A stretch of 64,000 bases of DNA, taken from Sphingobacterium spiritivorum ATCC 33861 (GTDB lineage Bacteria; Bacteroidota; Bacteroidia; Sphingobacteriales; Sphingobacteriaceae). Below, in pieces: positions 27,851 through 37,391 of this stretch. How positions within the stretch are numbered: position 1 is the stretch's first letter; every line of letters begins with the position of its first letter. The stretch lies in NCBI RefSeq assembly GCF_000143765.1, contig NZ_GL379772.1:186001-250000 (forward strand). Direction: 5' to 3'. Under the pieces are notes generated by a model. It searched no databases. It was not told where the DNA came from and saw nothing but the letters and a program-made list of their open reading frames with translations. A program made the position numbers and the translations under genes.

Positions 27851-28258
27851 ATGAAAACAAAAACCGGATTACTGATTGTTATGCTGGCTCTGCTGATCAG
27901 CTGTCAGCAAAGTTCTGCTCCATCTTTAGCCTTTCATAAGAAAGGCATGATTAAAGTGACCATATTCTATCCGAACGGGGAAGGCAAAACTTTTGACATG
28001 GATTATTATATCAACAAGCATATGCCTTTAGTTCAGCGGGTGTATGGCAATGCATTAAAAGGTCTTACGATAGATAAAGGAATCGGAGGCGGATCTCCGG
28101 ATACTCCGGCGCCTTATATGGCGATAGGGCATTTATACTTTGAGAATATAGCCGCTTATGAAGAAGGTTTAAAAAAGAACAGAGAAACTTTTGCAGCCGA
28201 TTTCCCTAAATATACCAATGTCATGCCGGTCGTACAGATCAGTGAAGTGATTCAGTAA
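27851..28258 (+). CDS. EthD-family lipoprotein
   Basis: 135 residues. The N terminus is a lipoprotein signal (MLALLISC, with Cys near residue 18). The mature part is an EthD-type ferredoxin-like domain: MIKVTIFYPNGEGKTFDMDYYINKHMPL, then MAIGHLYFENIAAYEEGL and PKYTNVMPVVQISEV. EthD proteins are small dimeric alpha+beta-barrel proteins, some linked to ether degradation, but most have no known role. A secreted, lipidated form is less common than the cytoplasmic form. It stands alone between purL and a convergent MFS gene. Confidence 0.8.
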   Translation: MKTKTGLLIVMLALLISCQQSSAPSLAFHKKGMIKVTIFYPNGEGKTFDMDYYINKHMPLVQRVYGNALKGLTIDKGIGGGSPDTPAPYMAIGHLYFENIAAYEEGLKKNRETFAADFPKYTNVMPVVQISEVIQ

Positions 28259-28274
28259 AAAGATATAAAAATTA

Positions 28275-28326
28275 AAGAGGCTGTCTGGAAGGTTCTGGTT
28301 TTACAGTACCTTTCACACAGCCTCTT
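28275..28326. terminator. Bidirectional hairpin between convergent genes
   Basis: AAGAGGCTGT (28275-28284) and ACAGCCTCTT (28317-28326) form a 10-bp stem between the ends of the EthD and MFS genes. The loop is long (32 nt). Confidence 0.6.
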
Positions 28327-28341
28327 GTATACAGACCGCTA

Positions 28342-29601
28342 TCAGACCTCTTCTGACGGTTCGGCTTCTTTGTGTGTCGTTTCCTTCACTTTACCCAACA
28401 TCATCAGTGATGGCGTAAAGAAAGAAAGCAATCCTACTCCTACCACGACCAGTCCGAGGATAATGAAGGTAAGATTCACACCTATGGTATCTGCTACAAA
28501 ACCCGTACTTAACAGCCCGATTACAGAAGGAATCACCACAATACTAAAGAACATAGAAAATACACGTCCCATCATGGCAGGATTTACCTCTTCCTGCAGT
28601 ACCGTCATAAAACTGGCGTTGTATACTGAAGCGGCTAATCCACCGATACCCGTAAGCACGACGAACAGGATAAATCCGGAAACCGGAAGCCAGCCGGATA
28701 TCGCCAGACTAATACCAAGCAGCATATGCATGATATTAATAATAATGACTTTATGAATATCAGGTTTCCATATCCCCAACAATCCGCCGCCAACCAGCAT
28801 ACCCACGCCCCAGGCCATTTCAACTATACTCATCTCAGTTTTATTTCCACCAAAATGATTGATGGTTATCAGAGGAAAAAGTACAGCAACGGGCATAATA
28901 CAAAAAGTAGCTATGACCGAATATAAAAACAGATAAGAAAGTCCTCTGTTTTTACGTATTTCTTCCCATCCGAGGTTAATATCCTTCCACACCTGCTGTA
29001 CACTTGCTTTGGCCTTCTCTGCGATTTCCGGATTGGGAATATGCACAAACAGCAAGGAGGCAATAGCCACTACTGCTCCGGCAATATCCAGAAGCAACAC
29101 ATTGCCGATAGACATAAATCCGATTGCCAGCGCTCCAAGTGCAGGTCCGGCAATACTCGAAACGGATTGTATAATCTGATTAATACCTGCTATACGCAAC
29201 AATTCAGATTGAGGTGCAAGCATAGGAATCGCAGCCTGCATAGCCGGCATATGGAATGCCGAACCTACAGAACGCAGTGCAAGCATAACATAGAGTAACA
29301 ACAAACTTTCATTACCCATATAAAAACTGACCGACATAATCAGTGTACAGAATGCGACGAAACCATCTGCAAACATCATTGTTTTCTTACGGTCCCAACG
29401 ATCAATATAGACACCTGCTATCGGACCGATAATCGCCTGCGGAAGCAGACCTGCAATAGCTGCGTATGCCAATACTTCAGCAGAGCCTGTTTCCAGACTC
29501 AACCAGATAATGACAGCAAAGTTGACTGCTGTACTGCTTAACAGGGAGATAAACTGCCCCACCCATATAATAGAAAATTTCTTTTTCCAGGAATTTTGCA
29601 T
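28342..29601 (-). CDS. MFS exporter (enterobactin/macrolide efflux-like)
   Basis: About 419 residues with 12 hydrophobic segments. The start at 29601 (MQNSWKKKFSIIWVGQFISLL) is preferred because the upstream in-frame extension is not membrane-like and family members begin with this basic segment. The loop 2-3 MFS motif appears as GPIAGVYIDRWDRKKTM. It belongs to the MFS_3-type group that includes macrolide and siderophore exporters; its substrate cannot be told from sequence. It sits in the inner membrane. A perfect -7 box ~207 bp upstream implies a long 5' leader. The final ~20 residues are charged and cytoplasmic. Confidence 0.85.
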   Translation of the reverse strand: MQNSWKKKFSIIWVGQFISLLSSTAVNFAVIIWLSLETGSAEVLAYAAIAGLLPQAIIGPIAGVYIDRWDRKKTMMFADGFVAFCTLIMSVSFYMGNESLLLLYVMLALRSVGSAFHMPAMQAAIPMLAPQSELLRIAGINQIIQSVSSIAGPALGALAIGFMSIGNVLLLDIAGAVVAIASLLFVHIPNPEIAEKAKASVQQVWKDINLGWEEIRKNRGLSYLFLYSVIATFCIMPVAVLFPLITINHFGGNKTEMSIVEMAWGVGMLVGGGLLGIWKPDIHKVIIINIMHMLLGISLAISGWLPVSGFILFVVLTGIGGLAASVYNASFMTVLQEEVNPAMMGRVFSMFFSIVVIPSVIGLLSTGFVADTIGVNLTFIILGLVVVGVGLLSFFTPSLMMLGKVKETTHKEAEPSEEV

Positions 29602-29807
29602 ATAAAATAATTTTGAGAATACCCCAAAAGGCACACTCCGATCAATAAAAATAAAAAAATGATTTACAATGCTCCGGAACTGAAACATTGTGATAGAATT
29701 TAAAAAGAAATCCTATACCCAGCTAGGCGACAAGTCTGTCACGAAAGGTGTAAATTCTATATAGTGCAACTATCCACATGATGATGTGTGTTTTTAAAAA
29801 TATGCTG

Positions 29808-29815
29808 CAAATATA
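29808..29815 (-). promoter_or_regulatory. -7 promoter box upstream of the MFS gene
   Basis: TATATTTG on the minus strand matches TAnnTTTG. It would give a ~200-nt untranslated leader before the MFS start at 29601. Nothing else was recognised in 29602-29883. Confidence 0.45.
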
Positions 29816-29883
29816 GCGATTTTTTCAAAATTGGAAAATCTGACGTATAATTTGGGACAAACCTGCATTTCTTTCCTTAAAAA

Positions 29884-29907
29884 CCAAAAGCCCTGACGGG
29901 CTTTTGG
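29884..29907 (-). terminator. Terminator of the efflux operon
   Basis: CCAAAAGCCC (29884-29893) and GGGCTTTTGG (29898-29907) form a 10-bp perfect stem with loop TGAC, followed on the minus strand by a short U-containing tract. It lies 47 bp past the stop of the last gene of the RND efflux operon. Confidence 0.8.
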
Positions 29908-29953
29908 AAATTGTGATACAGTTGACAGTTATAGGTCATTCATGCACTAAGAC

Positions 29954-30385
29954 TTAGTTCTGCTGCTTTTCCAGAAATTGATCATAAGTCTGTTTACTCT
30001 CAAAATAGGCTACCTCTCCGTTATCGCCGATCATGACAATATAAGCCGAAGCCTTATCCACACTTTTCATAGTCTGCGGATCTATAGCTGTCCGTACAGC
30101 AGCGTCTTTTGGTATCCGTTCTTTGCACATATTGCAGCATCCGTAATAGGTCTTTCCTTCAAAATCTACCTTAATCTGTTCTTTACCCATATAAGCGTCA
30201 TTGACCATACAGACTAATTCTGAAGGCACATGGTCTCCTTTTTTAACCGTCTCTGCCAACGCTATTGGTTCAGCCGGACTGCTCTCTTCTACAATTGTCT
30301 CTTTGGCAGGAGTATTATTGTTTTGACATCCTGATAACAGGATCAGCAGCATAACTGATCCACTTAACATTTTTAAAATTTTCAT
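29954..30385 (-). CDS. TRASH-like metal-binding lipoprotein
   Basis: 143 residues. A lipoprotein signal (MLLILLSGC, Cys near 20) is followed by a Glu/Pro-rich linker. A domain then has CMVNDAYMG and YYGCCNMCKERI, the spaced Cys pattern of TRASH/YHS-like heavy-metal-binding modules. The C-terminal part (AYIVMIGDNGEVAYFESKQTYDQFL) resembles the NosL/TRASH tail. It probably binds copper or a similar ion in the periplasm and hands it to the pump or senses it. It overlaps the RND adaptor gene by 4 bp (ATGA), so the two are translationally coupled. Metal identity is inferred. Confidence 0.7.
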   Translation of the reverse strand: MKILKMLSGSVMLLILLSGCQNNNTPAKETIVEESSPAEPIALAETVKKGDHVPSELVCMVNDAYMGKEQIKVDFEGKTYYGCCNMCKERIPKDAAVRTAIDPQTMKSVDKASAYIVMIGDNGEVAYFESKQTYDQFLEKQQN

Positions 30386-31494
30386 GATTTTTTGTTTTCT
30401 ATATTTGAAATTGTTGTGCCTTCCTGAATTTCTTCAGAAGCTTTCCGTATAATGTGGTTTCCTTCTTCCAGATCCCCGAATATTTCTACCCGGTCCGGTA
30501 GGCTGCGTCCTTTGGAAACAGGAACTTTTCTTACTTTTCCATTTTCATCTTTGAGAATGTATAGTCCCAGATTGCTTTCTACCAATGCAGTTTTCGGAAC
30601 AAAGAAGGTCGCTTCAGCATGTTGCAAAGGAATGAGCGTCTCCGCCACCATAAATGGCTTTAGTTCCTGCCGTACATTATCGAAATCAGCTTCGATTTTT
30701 TCAGAACGAAGTTTAAGATCCAGCGTTCCTGATTTACGGGATATCTTTGCGAAATACTTTTTCTGTGGCAGGGAACGTACGGTAAAATGAATGGTATCAC
30801 CCAGATTCAGGAAACCCGTATTTGCTTCCGGAACGGACAGGGATAGTCTCAGCTTTTGCGTATTCTGTATGGTAAGCAGTGGTTTCTCACTTCCTTTGCC
30901 CATTGGACTGACGTATGCTCCGAGATCTACATTACGATCGGTGATAACTCCTGAAAACGGTGCACGGATCAGCAGATAGTCTTCTATATTTTTCAATTCC
31001 TGATAACTTGCTCTGGCCGCATTGAGCTGTGCTTCGTCAGCCAGACGTTTGGCCGTAATCTGATCCAGTGCGTCCCGTGAAATAGCTCCCTTTGTCTCGT
31101 TCGCTTTCAGCATACGATCATAATTAGCTTTTGTCGCCGCATAAATTGCTTCTTGCCCTTTCCACTTTTCCTTTGCAGTAGCCAGCTGAGACTGAATCTC
31201 GGGTGCTTCCAGAATTACAAGAATCTGCCCTTTGCGGACACGATCGCCTATATCCACACGAATGCTTTTTACATAGCTGTTGACTTTTGCGTACAGATCC
31301 GTTTGCTGATCTGGCGACAGCTCTCCTGCCAGCTTCAGCCGGACAAGGGGATTACTTTTTTGAATAGCGATTGTCTCCAGGTTTTGGGGCATTGGCATAG
31401 CCTTTTCTTCTGAGGTTTGTTTTTCGTCTTTATTAAAGCCGGAACAGGAGGTAAACAGGATGACCGAAGCCAACATATATATTAAATTGTTCAT
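30382..31494 (-). CDS. RND efflux periplasmic adaptor (membrane fusion protein)
   Basis: 370 residues from the ATG at 31494 (MNNLIYMLASVILFTSC). The lipobox Cys is at 17, so the protein is lipid-anchored. The lipoyl/barrel-sandwich half appears as YVKSIRVDIGDRVRKGQILVILE. A long alpha-helical hairpin follows (about 100-165), the second lipoyl half is LLIRAPFSGVITDRNVDLG, and beta-barrel and membrane-proximal domains end the chain. It links the inner-membrane RND pump to the TolC-like channel. It starts 4 bp after the pump gene. The upstream in-frame extension to 31542 overlaps the pump gene and is rejected. Confidence 0.93.
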   Translation of the reverse strand: MNNLIYMLASVILFTSCSGFNKDEKQTSEEKAMPMPQNLETIAIQKSNPLVRLKLAGELSPDQQTDLYAKVNSYVKSIRVDIGDRVRKGQILVILEAPEIQSQLATAKEKWKGQEAIYAATKANYDRMLKANETKGAISRDALDQITAKRLADEAQLNAARASYQELKNIEDYLLIRAPFSGVITDRNVDLGAYVSPMGKGSEKPLLTIQNTQKLRLSLSVPEANTGFLNLGDTIHFTVRSLPQKKYFAKISRKSGTLDLKLRSEKIEADFDNVRQELKPFMVAETLIPLQHAEATFFVPKTALVESNLGLYILKDENGKVRKVPVSKGRSLPDRVEIFGDLEEGNHIIRKASEEIQEGTTISNIENKKS

Positions 31495-31498
31495 ATGA

Positions 31499-34400
31499 TT
31501 AAAGATTAGTATGGGAGGGTGAATAATGGATACTGGATTCATCTTCAGGATCTAGGGATACTGAAGTGATGCTGCTCTTCTGCTGTATCCAACTGAATAG
31601 TAATGGCAGGAGAATGAGTACGGAAAATGTGGAAGCAAAGAGTCCGCCTACAACGGCTCTGCCTAACGGTGATACCTGATCTCCTCCTTCTCCGAATCCG
31701 ATAGCCATCGGCAACATGCCGGCTACCATCGCCAGGGTTGTCATTATAATAGGGCGCATGCGCAGATTAGCAGCCTGTAATGCAGATGTGGCCGCATCTC
31801 CCGTCTGCAGGCGCAGGGTCTCTGCATTATTGATCAGCAGGACTGCATTGGCAATAGAAACGCCTACCGACATAATAATACCCATAAAGGACTGCAGATT
31901 GAGAGTAGAGCCGGTAAGACGAAGTAGTAATAATGATCCCAGTACCACGAAAGGTACTGTAGTCAAGATGACAAATGAAACTTTAAAGGATTGAAAATTG
32001 GCGGTCAGCATCAAAAAGATCACGATGACAGCTATTAATAATCCGCTCAGCAGACTGTTGAATGTATCATCCAGTACAGGAGCCATTCCGGCCAGTTTGA
32101 TATTGATTCCTTTAGGCAGTTCGCCCAAAGATGCGATCGCAAGTTCTACATCCTTTTTCGCTCTTTCCAGATCGGCCTGATGTAGATTAGCGGTAACAGT
32201 AGTATATCCCATTGTTCCGTCATTGTAGCTCTCACCCATTGTTTTGACAGGTGTGATCGTTGCGACATCTCCGAGTACCGGCCTGTCCGAATTTTTAGAT
32301 AATGGAATATTGGCAAGTTCATCTCCGGAAGTCAGCAGATGCTGAGGCATCTGTACCTGTACATCATATGCAATATGCATCATCCCCCCTACCCACATAT
32401 TTTTACTGGTATAGCGGGAAGAAGCTGTAGTCGCAACCAATGATTTGGCAATATCCTGAGCATCTAACCCCAGTTGAGCAGCGCGCGTACGGTCAATCTG
32501 GATTTCCAGAGCCGGATAGTTCATAGACTGAGGTATCTGCTGATCACGCATGTAGTCCAGTTCCTTAAGCTTAGTCAGAAGCTTATTGGCGTACATCATA
32601 TTCATTTTTTTCATCATTCCCGAAACACGGATCTCAACAGGGGTATTTGCTCCCTGACTCAGTATTTTTTCGGTCAGTTCTATAGGTTCAAAAGATAATT
32701 TCAATTCAGGCATTCGCTTCTGCAGATGCTTTCGGATTTTATCTTTCATAGCATCTGTATCCCCTTCTACCGACCGAAGGGCAACCTGCATCAGGGCTTC
32801 ATGCGGTCCGGCATTATAGAGATAGATCGGACTCACGGCAAAAGTCGAAGGGTGCTGTCCGATAAAGGTGGATGAGATACTCACATTGTCTTTACCCAGT
32901 AAAGTATCCAGTTCTCCTAACACAGCTTTGATCTTTTGTTCGGTTTTTTCTATACGTGTACCCTCTGGTGCAGTGATCCGTACCTGAAACTGACGGGAAT
33001 TTACCGATGGCAATACATCTTTTCCGATATGGATATACATAAAAGAAACCGTTATCATTGCAGCAATCATACTTAATGAAAAGATAATTTTCTTCCGCTG
33101 CATCAGATGACTTAAAAAGTGTAAAAACCGTACTTTAAACCTGTCAAATCCATTTTCTTTCGTTTCATGTTCCTGTTTATTCACCATCAGCCAGTTGGCC
33201 ATTACTGGCACAAAAGTCTGGGACATCAGAAAAGATATTATCATGGAGAACCCAATGGCTAATGCAAGTGGCATAAATAATGCACCCGGTATCCCGGTCA
33301 TCACTATTGCCGGAGCAAATACAGCCAGAATACACAACAGAATCAGCAGTTTGGGAAATGCTATTTCTTTACATGCATCCCAGATGGCCTGTGCTTTGGA
33401 TTTCCCCATTGCAAAATGCTGATGGATATTCTCTACGGTAACCGTACTTTCATCTACCAATATTCCGATGGCCAGTGCCAGTCCGGATAACGACATGATA
33501 TTAATAGTCTGTCCGAATAGCTTTAGAAACAGCACACCTGCTATAATGGAAATAGGGATAGTCAGGATTACAATCAGGGCAGCACGTCTGTCTCTCAGGA
33601 AAAGCAAGACCATTAATCCGGTTAGTAGCGCGCCCAATACACCCTCCACGACCAGGCTTTTCACGGCATTAATCACATAGACAGACTGATCAAATTCATA
33701 GGAGATCGATACTCCCTCAGGCAAATTGCGCTGGATATTCGGAATCGCTTTTTTGAGATTACGCACGACATCATAGGTCGAAGCATTACCGGACTTAGCG
33801 ATATTGATGTAAACAGAGCGTTTGCCATCTATCAATGCATAGCCGGTCGTAATATCTGCTCCATCTTTTACCGTAGCCACATCCCGGATATACACATTAT
33901 CAACCTGTCCTTTAAAAATCGGAATATCTCCAAATTCTTCTACCGTCTTCAGGGTATTATTGGTCGGGGTCAGGTAGTTGATATCATTGATATACACATT
34001 TCCGGACGGAGAGGTAATATTCTGTCTGCTGATAGCCTCCACTACCTGTTCTGGAGACAGCGCGTGTGTTCTCAGTTTATTGGGGTCGATATTGATTTCG
34101 ATCGTCCTGGGACTGCCGCCAAAAGGCGGTGCTGTAGTCAATCCAGGAATAGCGATGAGAAATGGCCGGGCATTGAAGTTGGCTATATCCTGCAGCTCAT
34201 TATTAGTTTTCGTATCACTTCTGAATACCAGTTGCCCTACGGGCTGCGAAGAGGCATCAAAACGAATAATAAACGGGGGAGGCGCCCCTGGCGGCAGGAA
34301 TACCTGCGAACGGCTGGATAGCGCATTGATGGAAGCAATAGCTTCTCCCATATCCGTACCCTCATAAAAGTTTATTTTCATCAGGGTCAGTCCCTGCGTA

Positions 34401-34651
34401 TTCTTAGTTTCAATGCTTTTGATTCCATTGGCAAAAAGCATCATATTCACATACATTTTAGTGAAATATCCTTCCATCTGTTGCGGAGTATATCCGTGAA
34501 AGGAATGTGCAATATAGACTACGGGCAAGTCCATTTCAGGAAGTATATCGACCTGAACTTCTTTGGTGGCCTTGATTCCAAAGAATAAAAGTCCCACTAC
34601 CATTACCATAATGGAGACAGGCTTTCTTAATGCGAAACGTATCAGATTCAT
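31499..34651 (-). CDS. RND efflux pump permease (AcrB superfamily)
   Basis: 1050 residues with the RND layout: TM1 at the N terminus, a large periplasmic loop (about 35-330), TM2-TM6, a second loop, and TM8-TM12. TM4 carries an acidic pair in GILVDESTVTVENI, where AcrB has Asp-Asp; heavy-metal pumps usually show a different pattern here. The sequence alone therefore looks like the general drug/HAE group. The metal role comes only from the neighbours: TRASH-like lipoprotein, multicopper oxidase and Cys-rich proteins. It forms a tripartite system with the adaptor and the TolC-like protein. Confidence 0.93.
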   Translation of the reverse strand: MNLIRFALRKPVSIMVMVVGLLFFGIKATKEVQVDILPEMDLPVVYIAHSFHGYTPQQMEGYFTKMYVNMMLFANGIKSIETKNTQGLTLMKINFYEGTDMGEAIASINALSSRSQVFLPPGAPPPFIIRFDASSQPVGQLVFRSDTKTNNELQDIANFNARPFLIAIPGLTTAPPFGGSPRTIEINIDPNKLRTHALSPEQVVEAISRQNITSPSGNVYINDINYLTPTNNTLKTVEEFGDIPIFKGQVDNVYIRDVATVKDGADITTGYALIDGKRSVYINIAKSGNASTYDVVRNLKKAIPNIQRNLPEGVSISYEFDQSVYVINAVKSLVVEGVLGALLTGLMVLLFLRDRRAALIVILTIPISIIAGVLFLKLFGQTINIMSLSGLALAIGILVDESTVTVENIHQHFAMGKSKAQAIWDACKEIAFPKLLILLCILAVFAPAIVMTGIPGALFMPLALAIGFSMIISFLMSQTFVPVMANWLMVNKQEHETKENGFDRFKVRFLHFLSHLMQRKKIIFSLSMIAAMITVSFMYIHIGKDVLPSVNSRQFQVRITAPEGTRIEKTEQKIKAVLGELDTLLGKDNVSISSTFIGQHPSTFAVSPIYLYNAGPHEALMQVALRSVEGDTDAMKDKIRKHLQKRMPELKLSFEPIELTEKILSQGANTPVEIRVSGMMKKMNMMYANKLLTKLKELDYMRDQQIPQSMNYPALEIQIDRTRAAQLGLDAQDIAKSLVATTASSRYTSKNMWVGGMMHIAYDVQVQMPQHLLTSGDELANIPLSKNSDRPVLGDVATITPVKTMGESYNDGTMGYTTVTANLHQADLERAKKDVELAIASLGELPKGINIKLAGMAPVLDDTFNSLLSGLLIAVIVIFLMLTANFQSFKVSFVILTTVPFVVLGSLLLLRLTGSTLNLQSFMGIIMSVGVSIANAVLLINNAETLRLQTGDAATSALQAANLRMRPIIMTTLAMVAGMLPMAIGFGEGGDQVSPLGRAVVGGLFASTFSVLILLPLLFSWIQQKSSITSVSLDPEDESSIHYSPSHTNL

Positions 34652-34660
34652 TTTCCGGAA

Positions 34661-36049
34661 TTATTTTGAACGTGAATAAAGGAACAGATTGAGATCACCG
34701 TTTGCGGCCGACTGCAACAGCAGGGCCTGCCAGATATTATTCTTTGCGATCTCATACTCTATTTCGGCACGGTTGAGTGTGTAGAGTGCCTGTGTAAAGT
34801 CAATCAGAGTTGTTAATCCATTTTCGTAAAGTGCGCTGTGTTGCTGATACGCTAATGTCGCAGACTCTAATTGAACCTTCGTCTCTTTGAGGTTATCTCT
34901 GGCATTCGCGTATTGTGCATTTGCCAACGCTTCCTGCGCCAGTAACTCTTCATTCATCCGCTCATAATCATGTCTGAAAGCTTGTGTAAGGTATTGTTGT
35001 TGCTTCTTTTTGTGGTCATTACGAAAGATATTACTGATGTTCCAGCTCAGATTGAACCCAATTATATAATTGCCTCTGTCTATACCTGCTCCTTTCCAGT
35101 AAGAAGAGGAATAAGCCGAATTATCCTGGACATAGTTCCAGTCAAAGCCTGTACCCCTTCCCTGAATGACACCAAATGCAGACAATGAAGGCCTTTTTGT
35201 GGCAAGAGCTACTTTTTCCTGCTCCACACTTTCATCGATTTTATGTTGCTGAAACAATAGTGCCGGATGTTGTCCTGCCGATAGCCCGGATACCAATGCT
35301 GCCGGAGGTTCAGAAGTATAGTAAAGGCTATCTATGCTGTAATGTTGAAAAGGTTCGCCCATCAACACAGCCAGATCTGTGGAATACGCCAACACCTTAT
35401 CATGCGCTTTGATCTGCGCAGAACGCGCGTTGGATACTTCTGCTTTGGCTAAGGAAGCATCAACTTCCGGAATCAAACCGCTGTTTGCACGGCTTTCCGT
35501 CATTTCATAAAATACCTGTGCCCGATACAGGTTGCGCTCCTGAACATATCTGAGACGTTGACTGGCTACAAGATTGAGGTAAGCGGCACCTACTTTGATC
35601 TGATGCTGAAAAATCTCCTGGTCCAAATCGGAAACCTGTACCTGATAACCGGCGCGTGCCGCGGAAAGCTCGCTTTTGAGTCTGCCGAAAGTAAAAATAT
35701 TCCAGTTGATATTCGCCAGATACAAGGATCCGAATGCTGAATTCCAATTCTGCTCGGCCAAAGGCATAGACGTCGATGCCACACCCAACCCGCCATATGC
35801 GTACAGGGGACCATTCTGTGCATTCACAGAGCCGAATGACTGCTGTACCATAGCCGTTACATCGGGCAGGTACATACTTTTACGGAAAGATACATTTTCC
35901 GAAGCGGCATCTGTTAAAGACTTCTTAGCCTTGATTTTGTGATAGTTTTGAACGGATCGTTCTGCTGCATCCGGGAGTGTCAGAATCTGTCCTTGTACAA
36001 GAGTAAATCCAAGACACAGTATCCCTGATGCTATTATTTTTAGATACAT
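34661..36049 (-). CDS. TolC-family outer-membrane channel
   Basis: About 462 residues from the ATG at 36049, which starts a proper signal peptide (MYLKIIASGILCLGFTLVQG). The chain has two OEP repeats of long helices with the usual AEIEYEIAKNNIWQALL and ARAGYQVQVSDLDQ segments. It trimerises in the outer membrane as the exit duct for the pump encoded 9 bp downstream. The longer frame from 36100 has a poor N terminus and is not used. First gene of the minus-strand efflux operon, together with or after the small HYC_CC_PP-like gene. Confidence 0.9.
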   Translation of the reverse strand: MYLKIIASGILCLGFTLVQGQILTLPDAAERSVQNYHKIKAKKSLTDAASENVSFRKSMYLPDVTAMVQQSFGSVNAQNGPLYAYGGLGVASTSMPLAEQNWNSAFGSLYLANINWNIFTFGRLKSELSAARAGYQVQVSDLDQEIFQHQIKVGAAYLNLVASQRLRYVQERNLYRAQVFYEMTESRANSGLIPEVDASLAKAEVSNARSAQIKAHDKVLAYSTDLAVLMGEPFQHYSIDSLYYTSEPPAALVSGLSAGQHPALLFQQHKIDESVEQEKVALATKRPSLSAFGVIQGRGTGFDWNYVQDNSAYSSSYWKGAGIDRGNYIIGFNLSWNISNIFRNDHKKKQQQYLTQAFRHDYERMNEELLAQEALANAQYANARDNLKETKVQLESATLAYQQHSALYENGLTTLIDFTQALYTLNRAEIEYEIAKNNIWQALLLQSAANGDLNLFLYSRSK

Positions 36050-36163
36050 ATCATATAAAGTAAAAGTAGACAATAAATAGAGTCCGGCCCGTAACAGCAT
36101 CTGCTGACAGGGTTTTACATTCTTAAAAATGTAAGGAGACTGTTAATCCGAAGAGATTATTGT

Positions 36164-36586
36164 CTAAATACGATATACACAATGATAAATGTACAGCGGA
36201 GTTGCCTGTACAGAAAGAAGAGGTTGAGGATAGTGATCAAAGGCAGAGATCAGATGAACTGAAGGGGATTCGAATACAGCTCCAAAGAACCGGTGCAGAA
36301 TGGCTTCGTTCCAGAATTTGAAAGACAAATCCGTTTTGACAACTTTCTGCTGCTCATCTGTTAACTTGAGTACTTTTGTCTCATGCTGGCAACAGCCATC
36401 TTTTTTCCTGGTCTGTCCCTTATTTTTACTTACACAGATCGCACAAGGTTCCTCCGGAGGAATGGATCTGGTGAAAAAGCTCGTTTCCTGAACAGTTTCT
36501 TTTTTACAGAGATGTGTCTGAATAGCCACACCAAAGGCTGACATCAGATACAGGTAAGAAAGAAAAAGCAGAAATATTTTTTTCAT
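36164..36586 (-). CDS. Small secreted HYC_CC_PP-like Cys/His protein
   Basis: About 140 residues from the ATG at 36586 (MKKIFLLFLSYLYLMSAFG, a signal peptide). The mature part has THLCKKE, CAICVSKNKG, and GCCQHE, the spaced Cys/His pattern of the family often labelled HYC_CC_PP in Bacteroidota. The C terminus is aromatic-rich. Members are commonly found beside metal-efflux genes, and a metal-binding role is plausible but unproven. It lies 115 bp upstream of the TolC gene on the same strand. Confidence 0.6.
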   Translation of the reverse strand: MKKIFLLFLSYLYLMSAFGVAIQTHLCKKETVQETSFFTRSIPPEEPCAICVSKNKGQTRKKDGCCQHETKVLKLTDEQQKVVKTDLSFKFWNEAILHRFFGAVFESPSVHLISAFDHYPQPLLSVQATPLYIYHCVYRI

Positions 36587-36848
36587 ATACGGCACAAAAA
36601 TGCTCAATTAAGGACGATCGGAGTTATATTATTTCGGATAATGGTTATAGAATTTCGAAGATTCCGGCAGGATGATCCTTCAATATTTTAATACTAAAAA
36701 GATTAAAACATCTTAAAAACCTTAATTACAACGCTTTTACTAAGGGTTGTAAGTCACAGCGGCTGTCGCTATAATTCTACACATCTTTTCTGTAATAATA
36801 TAACAGATTGATTTTATTCTTAAACCTTTATACACTAATTTTGTATTG

Positions 36849-37220
36849 ATGTATAGAACGTGGTATATCATATTTTCTATCCTATGGCTCGGTATGATCT
36901 TCTCACCGCAGCAGGCTTTCTCCTGTGAGTCCGAGGCAAAACATATGCCTGTATCATCTTCAAGCTGCAACAGCGATCGTAACAGCAAGTCCCAAAAGTC
37001 TTGTTGTGATGATCAGCAAAAACATGACGAAACAAAAGATTGCGATCAGAAATGCAGCAACCAAATTTGCCACATTCCGGCAAAGGTAGATCTTTCTGCA
37101 TCATCCCATTTAACATTCAATCCTCAGCTTTTCGACATTAGTAATTCCGTATTCTGGAAAAATGACATGTCGATACTCTCTGTTGTCTTATCCATCTGGC
37201 AGCCGCCGCGACTAGTTTAA
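36849..37220 (+). CDS. Small secreted Cys-rich protein of the metal island
   Basis: 123 residues from the ATG at 36849. The N terminus is a signal peptide or membrane anchor (MYRTWYIIFSILWLGMIFSPQQAFS). A hydrophilic segment with about nine Cys and several His follows (CESEAKHMPV, SCNSD, SCCDDQQKHDE, CDQKCSNQICH), and the chain ends in SIWQPPRLV. The pattern suggests periplasmic metal binding. I do not recognise a named family. It is divergent from the HYC_CC_PP-like gene across a 260-bp spacer that probably holds both promoters. Confidence 0.6.
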   Translation: MYRTWYIIFSILWLGMIFSPQQAFSCESEAKHMPVSSSSCNSDRNSKSQKSCCDDQQKHDETKDCDQKCSNQICHIPAKVDLSASSHLTFNPQLFDISNSVFWKNDMSILSVVLSIWQPPRLV

Positions 37221-37391
37221 AAGGTAATGTATAGCCAGAAGTGTGCCCTATCCGCAAGGATGGTACCTTCTCTCATTACGGATAGATCTAAAACATTCTA
37301 TCTACTCGTGACATTATAATACTAATTAATCTATATGGACATCATACCCTGAATCTTATTGGAAACATGGGTATCAAAAGACAATATTGAC

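Noticed and set aside
31499..34651. Calling the RND pump CusA or CzcA from sequence
   Set aside because: The TM4 acidic pair Asp-Glu and the N-terminal region look like the general drug-efflux group; only neighbours suggest a metal substrate.
37248..37286. CTATCCG/CGGATAG inverted repeat after the Cys-rich gene as a terminator
   Set aside because: The stem is only 7 bp with a long loop and no U tract; transcription probably continues into the next gene.
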